The translations under genes and the position numbers were made by a program. DNA of 64,000 nt. Source: Anammoximicrobium sp964645045. Its GTDB lineage: Bacteria; Planctomycetota; Planctomycetia; Pirellulales; Pirellulaceae. The DNA lies in assembly GCA_964645045.1 (NCBI GenBank), contig CAZXYZ010000027.1, positions 1 through 64,000 on the forward strand, in the 5' to 3' direction. A model generated the notes under the pieces. It was not told the DNA's origin and did not search any database. It worked only from the letters and a program-made list of their open reading frames with translations. Shown piece after piece: positions 59,586 through 64,000 of this stretch; the first letter of the stretch is position 1; every line of letters starts with the position of its first letter.

Positions 59586-60179
59586 CTAGCCCTTCGGCAG
59601 GATCACCGAATCGATGACGTGAATCACGCCGTTGGAAGTAGCAATGTCAGTCTTCACGACGTTGGCACCGTCAACTTTGACCTTGCTGCCCGAGACCGTG
59701 ATCTTCGCCTCCGACCCTTCGACGGTCTGAGCGCTCGACAGCTTCACAACGTCCGCCGCCATCACTTTGCCGGCCACGACGTGGTAGGTGAGGATCTTCA
59801 CGAGCTTGGCCTTGTTCTCAGGCTTCAGCAGGCCCTCGACGGTGCCCTTCGGCAGCTTCGCAAACGCCTCATCCGCCGGTGCGAAGACGGTGAAGGGCCC
59901 CTTCGACTTGAGGGTGTCAACCAATCCCCCAGCCCCCGGGGCTGCAGCCAGCGTCTTGAAACTCCCAGCCGCCACCGCCGTGTCCACGATGTCTTTGCCC
60001 GCCGCGGGGCACGTGTCGGCCGCTCGTACCGAGGAAACTCCCAACCCAACCAGAACAATCAGAGCCGGAACGTAACGAAAAGCAGAGACGCGGAGGGATT
60101 TCTCGGCGTCTCTGCGCGAGACTGTTTTTTCTTCCGCCCAGAGGGGCAAGCGAATGTGGGACAGAGGAATGTTGGGCAA
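59586..60179 (-). CDS. Exported fasciclin (FAS1) domain protein with repeat-derived N-terminus
   Basis: The 197-residue protein ends in one FAS1 domain (about 60-197) with DIVDTAVAAGSFKTL, GPFTVFAPADEAFAKLP, ILTYHVVAGKVMAADV and GVIHVIDSVILP. FAS1 domains mediate adhesion. A signal sequence lies at about 35-54 (VPALIVLVGLGVSSVRAAD). The first about 33 residues, including the only ATG, are encoded by dispersed repeat copy 1 (60082-60331); a parallel frame in copy 2 begins MPNIPLPHIRFPRLTEE. Either translation starts in the repeat and the signal is internal, or the native start was lost. Confidence 0.85.
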   Translation of the reverse strand: MPNIPLSHIRLPLWAEEKTVSRRDAEKSLRVSAFRYVPALIVLVGLGVSSVRAADTCPAAGKDIVDTAVAAGSFKTLAAAPGAGGLVDTLKSKGPFTVFAPADEAFAKLPKGTVEGLLKPENKAKLVKILTYHVVAGKVMAADVVKLSSAQTVEGSEAKITVSGSKVKVDGANVVKTDIATSNGVIHVIDSVILPKG

Positions 60180-60331
60180 TGGAATGGGGAGAAAGGAATC
60201 AGGAACAGTGGAGGGCAGCCGGCATCGGTTGTTTCATTCCCTTGCCCTTCATTCCTTTGCCCCTCCTCCGCGCATCTGGCCGTCGGCGGTCGAAATTAGA
60301 TCTGTCCCGTTGAATTGCCTGCGACTGAAGG
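60082..60331. repeat. Long dispersed repeat, copy 1
   Basis: It begins near GCAGAGACGCGGAGGGATTT and includes GAATGTGGGACAGAGGAATG, CATTCCTTTGCCCCTCCTCC and TCTGTCCCGTTGAATTGCC. It is colinear with copies at 62867-63131 and 63837-64000 at high identity, and overlaps the 5' end of the fasciclin gene. Confidence 0.9.
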
Positions 60332-60340
60332 GAGCCGCCT

Positions 60341-60369
60341 TTGACCGGCAACGGAGCCCGCCGTACAAT
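60341..60369 (+). promoter_or_regulatory. Promoter of the frameshifted antitoxin/PIN toxin pair
   Basis: TTGACC (60341-60346) and TACAAT (60364-60369) are separated by exactly 17 bases. The -10 lies in the palindrome CCGTA-CAA-TACGG (60361-60373), a likely operator for antitoxin autorepression. GGGAGGT follows at 60384-60390. Confidence 0.65.
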
Positions 60370-60399
60370 ACGGACAAGAGCATGGGAGGTAAACCTGTG

Positions 60400-60685
60400 A
60401 TGACCGTGTCACCGGAAGTTGAGGAACTTGTGAAGCGTGCGATGCGAGTCGGCGACTTTGCTTCGGAGGACGAGGTCCTGCTCGCAGCCCTCCAGGCACT
60501 GAACGAACGGCGGCAGACAGAACCCGTGAAACGCCGGAAGCCAAACCATTCCGTTTCGCCCCTCGGCATGCAATTGCGGGAAATCCGCGCTCAGTACCTT
60601 GCCAGGGGGTGGGGATATGCTTGCGCCCGGACAATTCGATCAAGAGCTGGCACAGCGGCGGGGCGAACGCAATCCGGGAGAGTGA
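60400..60685 (+). pseudogene. VapB-like antitoxin gene with a frameshift
   Basis: The start is good (GGGAGGT 9 bases upstream) and the first 66 codons look like a ribbon-helix-helix-type antitoxin (VSPEVEELVKRAMRVGDFAS, ALQALNERRQTEP). Near 60605-60614, in the run GGGGGTGGGG, the frame is lost. Removing one G restores YLARGWDMLAPGQFDQELAQ and a stop at 60683-60685, just before the toxin start. The uncorrected frame runs on antisense-like to 60813. A natural mutation or a homopolymer sequencing error are both possible. Confidence 0.65.
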
Positions 60686-60688
60686 GCT

Positions 60689-61111
60689 TTGGCCAAGCTG
60701 CGCAGTTTCATCGACTCCGGCGTGCTCCTGGCCGCATTCAAGGCGGGCGGCGAATTGGCCGAAAATGCGCTCGCCGTTCTTGGCGACCCGGAGCGTCAAT
60801 TCGTGTCCAGTGACTTCGTGCGTCTGGAGTTGCTCCCCAAGCCGATCTGCTATGGCAACGACTCGGAACGGCTCTTCTACGAGACGTTCTTTGCCGGCGT
60901 CGAGCAGTCGGTGCGGGCATCGTCGGTGCTGGTCGAAGCGGCGGAGCGCAAAGCCGAAGCCGAAGCTGTCGGGCTCTCCGCGATGGACGCGCTGCACATT
61001 GCCGCCGCCAAGCATGCCGCGTGTGACGACTTCGTGACCGCCGAGAAGCCCACCAAGCCGCTGTTCCGAGTCACCGGTATCCAGGTCACAACCATACGCC
61101 CGCTGGCCTGA
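60689..61111 (+). CDS. VapC-like PIN-domain toxin
   Basis: The 140-residue PIN protein starts at TTG (60689), 3 bases after the restored antitoxin stop. The first acidic residue is in FIDSGVLLAAF (D9 region), followed by the Glu of VRLELLPKP and the acidic pair in SAMDALHIAAAKHAACDDFVTAEK. It is predicted to be a Mg-dependent RNase. If the antitoxin frameshift is real, the toxin would be uncontrolled, so either it is silent or the frameshift is an artefact. Confidence 0.82.
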   Translation: MAKLRSFIDSGVLLAAFKAGGELAENALAVLGDPERQFVSSDFVRLELLPKPICYGNDSERLFYETFFAGVEQSVRASSVLVEAAERKAEAEAVGLSAMDALHIAAAKHAACDDFVTAEKPTKPLFRVTGIQVTTIRPLA

Positions 61112-61274
61112 TCCGTCCGTCACCGAACAGGGCCACGCCCGTCAATTCTTGGGCAATGGAAAAAGACTCCCGACCCCTCGGTCTTTCGTTGACCGACGTT
61201 GCAATCGAATCCAAGAATCTGTAGGCTAAATATGGCTTGAGTGACGGCTTGTGCGTGATGAAAGGCGATTGTGC

Positions 61275-61508
61275 ATGACCAAACCAGCAGAAAAAATGAA
61301 AGCGCAGCTCTTGGGCTTTTCTCCGCGGGATCGAGCGGAGTTGGCCCGCTTTCTCGTTGCGTCCTTGGACGAGGGCCAAGATCCTGACGCCGAGCCTGCC
61401 TGGGACGCGGAGCTTTCCCGTCGGCTGACGGACATCGAGAATGGACTGGAACCCGGTGAACCTGCCGCCTCCGTCTTCGCCGAGCTGCGGGCCAAGTACT
61501 CCGCATGA
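61275..61508 (+). CDS. Orphan addiction-module (RelB-like) antitoxin
   Basis: The 77-residue protein has the pattern of the putative addiction-module family (PF09720): KMKAQLLGFSPRDRAELARFLVASLDEG, then AWDAELSRRLTDIENG. I use the ATG at 61275; a GTG/ATG a few codons upstream is possible. No toxin gene follows in the 134 bases before the next antitoxin gene, so it is an orphan. Confidence 0.7.
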   Translation: MTKPAEKMKAQLLGFSPRDRAELARFLVASLDEGQDPDAEPAWDAELSRRLTDIENGLEPGEPAASVFAELRAKYSA

Positions 61509-61574
61509 AACAGGCCCCCCTTTTTTGTTTGGCAATCCCGTTTCCTGCCCCCGGTCGTGCGGCCCTCCGAGGAC

Positions 61575-61603
61575 TTGCGATCTTGGCGCTGGCGAGATAG
61601 GAT
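61575..61603 (+). promoter_or_regulatory. Candidate promoter of the RelB/ParE-type pair
   Basis: TTGCGA (61575-61580) and TAGGAT (61598-61603) are 17 bases apart, 40 bases upstream of the antitoxin ATG. GGGAGA serves as the ribosome-binding site. Confidence 0.4.
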
Positions 61604-61642
61604 GCGCGCATCGTTACTTGTGCAGACAAGGGAGAATCGACA

Positions 61643-61861
61643 ATGTCGTGCGTTTTGCCGTTGGACCGCATGACCACCGCCGAAAAACTGCAGGCGTTGG
61701 AAGCCATTTGGGATGACCTTTGCCAGACTCCTGACAATGTGTCCTCGCCAGCGTGGCACGGAGAGATCCTGCGCCAGCGCGAACAGCGAGTTGGGGACGG
61801 TTCGGCTCAGTTCACCGACTGGTCGCAGGCCAAGCGAGAGATCCGGGACGCTGTGCAATGA
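61643..61861 (+). CDS. RelB/ParD-like antitoxin
   Basis: The 72-residue protein (MTTAEKLQALEAIWDDLCQT, then SPAWHGEILRQREQRV) is typical of the addiction-module antitoxin family PF09720. An in-frame ATG at residue 10 is an alternative start. Its stop overlaps the toxin ATG (ATGA at 61858-61861), so the two are coupled. Confidence 0.82.
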   Translation: MSCVLPLDRMTTAEKLQALEAIWDDLCQTPDNVSSPAWHGEILRQREQRVGDGSAQFTDWSQAKREIRDAVQ

Positions 61862-62148
61862 AGGTCGCGATCCTGAACGAGGCCATGCAAGACCTCTTGG
61901 AGGGGCGCCGGTTTTACGAGCGTCAGGCGGAGGGACTCGGCGACTACTTTCTGGATTCGCTGTTCGCAGATATTGATGCCCTACAGATCTACGGCGGGAT
62001 CCACGCCACCGAGTTCGGATACCAACGGGCGCTGGCAAGACGGTTCCCTTTCGCCGTCTACTACCGGGTTGAGAATGAGGTGGTCCGAGTGCGCGCCGTA
62101 CTCGATTGTCGGCGGGATCCCGCGTGGATTAGACAGCGGCTGGACTGA
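61858..62148 (+). CDS. RelE/ParE-family toxin
   Basis: The 96-residue protein has the ParE pattern: an N-terminal strand (KVAILNEAMQDLLEGRRFYE), helix FLDSLFADIDALQ, and FGYQRALARRFPFAVYYRVE with VLDCRRDPAWIRQRL. It probably targets gyrase or ribosome-bound mRNA, depending on the subtype. It is coupled to the upstream antitoxin and intact, so this is the most complete pair of the island. Confidence 0.88.
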   Translation: MKVAILNEAMQDLLEGRRFYERQAEGLGDYFLDSLFADIDALQIYGGIHATEFGYQRALARRFPFAVYYRVENEVVRVRAVLDCRRDPAWIRQRLD

Positions 62149-62609
62149 AACGTGCCTGTGAGTCCGCGCTTCAGGCACGGCTGTCGAAGTGAGACTCCCA
62201 CGGGCACGCCGTGGGCATCTGGTTGGGTTCGTGCCCCTTTCTGTAGCGGCAAGCGTGAGGCACCCACGGGCGAGCCGTGGGCATCCAAGTGTGTGGCTCG
62301 GTCTGTTTGTTGGCCGTGGGCCGCGGTGGGGGCCGCGTCCCGGTTTCGACGTTCAGCGACCGACGCGATAGCGCATCCGTCGCCGCACGCATTCACTTCC
62401 CGGCGGAGATCCGCAAAGACGTCACCCAGCGGCTGCACACGCCCGGCTGCGACGTCCTCCTGGCCCAACCGGATGCCATGAATGGCCTCCTCACGCTCTC
62501 GTTGCAGCAAACGCAGCACGTGGGCAACGACTGACTCCCGGTCGGGAAAACGGCCGCGGGTGATCTCTTCTTGGACGAATTGCTCAAGATCGGCTGCCAG
62601 CGCGGTCAT
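62061..62609 (-). pseudogene. Orphan ParD-like antitoxin running into repeat DNA
   Basis: The frame starts at 62609 with a strong AGGAGG. Its first about 73 residues are a ParD-type antitoxin (LEQFVQEEITRGRFPDRESV, LRLLQREREEAIHGIRLGQE, VFADLRREV). After about 62390 it continues through repeat sequence and then antisense to the ParE-type gene, without family similarity. The original stop and the cognate toxin gene seem to have been lost. Orientation is convergent with the neighbouring pair. Confidence 0.65.
62197..62282. repeat. Pair of 20-base palindromic units (CCCACGG...CCGTGGG)
   Basis: CCCACGGGCACGCCGTGGGC (62197-62216) and CCCACGGGCGAGCCGTGGGC (62263-62282) differ at three positions; each is a 7-base stem with a small loop. 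They lie where the ParD-like frame leaves its family. I recognise this motif as frequent in planctomycete intergenic DNA. Confidence 0.7.
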
Positions 62610-62866
62610 GGAGGTCCTCCTGCTTCGCTGATCTCAGAACAACGCGCTGCCGCGTGACCGGCAAGACCCGATTTTGAGCTGACCAGCCGGCAAATCAAGC
62701 CGTCCGAAACGGAACAGGCAGGAGCAAAGACTCCCGCCCACTTTTCGGTTCGTCTTTTCGGTTCGCGTCGAAATTGGACCTGTCCCGTTTAGCTGCCTCC
62801 CGCCAGCCGAACGTCCCGGTAACCTTGGACTCGTTCCCCGCCCTCCGGCAGGAAACGGAATGTCGC

Positions 62867-63131
62867 GCAGAGACGCAGGGACGCGGAGGGATTTCTCGGC
62901 GGCTCTGCGCCTCTGCGCGAGACCGTTTCTTCTTCTGTCAATCGAGGGAAGCGAATGTGGGGCAGAGGAATGTTGGGCAAGGGAATGGGGACAAGGGAAT
63001 CAGGAACGGTGGAGGGCCGCCGGTACCGGTTCTTTTCATTCCCTTGCCCTCCATTCCTTTGCCCCTCCTCCGCGCACCTGGCCGTCGGCTGTCGAAATTA
63101 GGCCTGTCCCGTCTAGCTGCTCCCGTTTAAC
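62867..63131. repeat. Long dispersed repeat, copy 2
   Basis: Colinear with copy 1 from GCAGAGACGCAGGGACGCGG through GAATGTGGGGCAGAGGAATG, CATTCCTTTGCCCCTCCTCC and CTGTCCCGTCTAGCTGC. It has small internal indels. Confidence 0.9.
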
Positions 63132-63204
63132 TGCCCCCGACTCCGGCTGACAGAACTGAATGGCTTCTTTTCCGCTGGCCACGTCCCACCCCGAGCCGGG
63201 CCAC

Positions 63205-63249
63205 GTCAGTGTCGGGCCCGTCAGTGTCGGGCCCGTCAGTGTCGGGCCA
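63205..63249 (+). repeat. Three tandem 15-base units
   Basis: GTCAGTGTCGGGCCC occurs three times in a row (63205-63219, 63220-63234, 63235-63249, the last with a final A). The 15-base period keeps frame but no gene spans it. Confidence 0.85.
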
Positions 63250-63257
63250 CGTCCGTC

Positions 63258-63286
63258 TTGCGGTTGTCGAACCGCTTGCCTAGAAT
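63258..63286 (+). promoter_or_regulatory. Candidate promoter of the last toxin-antitoxin pair
   Basis: TTGCGG (63258-63263) and TAGAAT (63281-63286) are 17 bases apart, 38 bases before the ATG at 63325. GAGGAG follows at 63311-63316. Confidence 0.45.
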
Positions 63287-63324
63287 TGGCCGGAAAGACA
63301 CTTGGAACGAGAGGAGTCAGCGGT

Positions 63325-63525
63325 ATGACCAGGGTTGAGGAATTGGAGTTGGCAGTGGCGGCCTTGCCGGAAGAGGAATATGACCAGTTTCGTGGTTGGT
63401 TCCTGGAGAGAGATTGGGAGATGTGGGACCGACAGATCGAGGCAGATGCCAAGTCCGGCAAGCTTGATTTCCTGATCCAGGAGGCGTTCATCGCCAAGCG
63501 AGAGAACCGACTCAGGGACCTCTGA
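63325..63525 (+). CDS. Small antitoxin-like protein
   Basis: The 66-residue acidic protein (VEELELAVAALPEEEYDQFR, DRQIEADAKSGKLDFLIQEA) has the size and character of antitoxins that precede RelE/ParE toxins. Its stop overlaps the next ATG (TGATG at 63523-63527). GAGGAG lies 8 bases before its ATG. Confidence 0.78.
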   Translation: MTRVEELELAVAALPEEEYDQFRGWFLERDWEMWDRQIEADAKSGKLDFLIQEAFIAKRENRLRDL

Positions 63526-63782
63526 TGCACCGCACCACGGAACGATTCTGGGAATGCTACTCGAACTTGCCGCCGGACATCCAGGAACTGGCCGACAAGA
63601 ACTTCCGGCTGTTGCAAGACAACCCGCGGCATCCTTCTCTGCAGTTCAAGAGGGTCGGCGGCTTCTGGTCGGCCAGGGTCGGTCTCGCGCATCGGGCTCT
63701 GGCCGTGCCAGAGGGGGACGGCTTCATCTGGGTATGGATTGGGACCCATGACGAATACGACAGGATCATCCGCCGGAGTTGA
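63525..63782 (+). CDS. RelE/HigB-like toxin
   Basis: The 85-residue protein (ERFWECYSNLPPDIQELADK, LQFKRVGGFWSARVGLAHRA, GFIWVWIGTHDEYDRII) shows the compact RelE-type RNase pattern, with conserved Arg and aromatic residues in the last two strands. It is translationally coupled to the preceding antitoxin. Complete and probably functional. Confidence 0.85.
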   Translation: MHRTTERFWECYSNLPPDIQELADKNFRLLQDNPRHPSLQFKRVGGFWSARVGLAHRALAVPEGDGFIWVWIGTHDEYDRIIRRS

Positions 63783-63836
63783 GTTCTCGCTCCCCATCCG
63801 CTGGCGCTGCGGGCTAGACGGCGATGGTCAATTCCG

Positions 63837-64000
63837 GGGCAGAGAAGTATCGGGCAATGGAATGGGGACAAAGGAATCAGGATCGGTGGAGGGCAGCCGG
63901 CACCGGTTCTCTTCATTCCCTTGCCCTTCATTCCTTTGCCCCTCCTCCGCGCACCTGGCCGTCGGCTGTCGAAATCAGACCTGTCCCGTTTAGCTGCCCC
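63837..64000. repeat. Long dispersed repeat, copy 3 (cut by the window end)
   Basis: Colinear with the right two thirds of copies 1 and 2: GGCAATGGAATGGGGACAAA, CATTCCTTTGCCCCTCCTCC and CTGTCCCGTTTAGCTGCCCC at the very end of the window. Confidence 0.88.

Larger units (their letters stand above)
62610..63324. other. 715-base gene-free region made largely of repeats
   Basis: It contains repeat copy 2 (62867-63131), an extra copy of the TGTCCCGTTTAGCTGCC end motif near 62768-62797, the 15-base tandem repeat at 63205-63249 and the promoter at 63258. No gene is supported. Confidence 0.7.

Noticed and set aside
63205..63249. Tandem 15-base units as replication iterons
   Set aside because: Only three units, no replication initiator gene and no AT-rich region nearby.

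Overview
The window is GC-rich, densely coded DNA that reads as a planctomycete chromosome, probably Pirellulales or a related lineage and possibly from a metagenome assembly. Evidence for this is the mix of PQQ-like propeller proteins, GH127-type arabinofuranosidase-like enzymes, a PqaA-family hydrolase, an HzsA-related haem protein, YXWGXW-type Trp-rich proteins, a planctomycete-style Ser/Thr kinase, and many dispersed palindromic repeats of the kind common in planctomycetes. No rRNA, tRNA, CRISPR array, transposase or reverse transcriptase was seen.

Layout. 0-5.4 kb (minus strand): a four-gene operon of a fused endonuclease-methyltransferase, a specificity subunit, a HipA-like kinase and a HIRAN protein. 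5.5-7.6 kb: a Ser/Thr kinase with a damaged 5' end and a DUF433/DUF5615 toxin-antitoxin pair. 8.0-15.4 kb: secreted catabolic genes (PQQ propeller, isochorismatase-fold hydrolase, GH27 alpha-galactosidase, PqaA-like hydrolase). 15.4-21.2 kb: glcD-glcE-glcF-lactate/glycolate permease, a complete uptake and oxidation unit for a 2-hydroxy acid. 21.2-23.4 kb (minus): BNR-repeat protein, MoaD-like protein, DoxX protein. 24.0-28.4 kb: two convergent genes for large exported low-complexity proteins. 28.9-35.2 kb (minus): mannose-1-phosphate guanylyltransferase, beta-helix-PDZ protein and GH127-like enzyme. 35.8-41.4 kb: a putative immune or conflict cassette (SEFIR-TIR-AAA, AAA-TM-FGE, truncated HRDC-type accessory gene). 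42.0-47.7 kb: second GH127-like enzyme, a ketoacyl-ACP synthase and a DUF4838 protein. 48.0-52.8 kb: three consecutive genes for peptidases of three different mechanistic classes (subtilase-like, papain-like, Lit/U49-like zinc). 53.1-60.2 kb: TIM-barrel isomerase-like protein, lipoprotein, metallopeptidase-LRR protein, HzsA-related dihaem protein and fasciclin protein. 60.3-63.8 kb: an island of toxin-antitoxin genes, several broken or orphaned, separated by three copies of a long dispersed repeat.

The main candidates for something undescribed are (1) the SEFIR-TIR-AAA/AAA-TM-FGE pair, whose C-terminal FGE segment has the codon pattern expected of a diversity-generating-retroelement variable region and which is followed by a truncated DGR-type accessory gene although no reverse transcriptase or template repeat is present, and (2) the three-peptidase cassette with its own promoter-like sequence. 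The split HipA/HIRAN pair inside a restriction-modification operon is a third defence-related locus. A second theme is repeat traffic: at least five unrelated palindromic repeat families occur between genes, and two are carried in frame inside genes of the glycolate/lactate operon. A long repeat also supplies the 5' end of the fasciclin gene.
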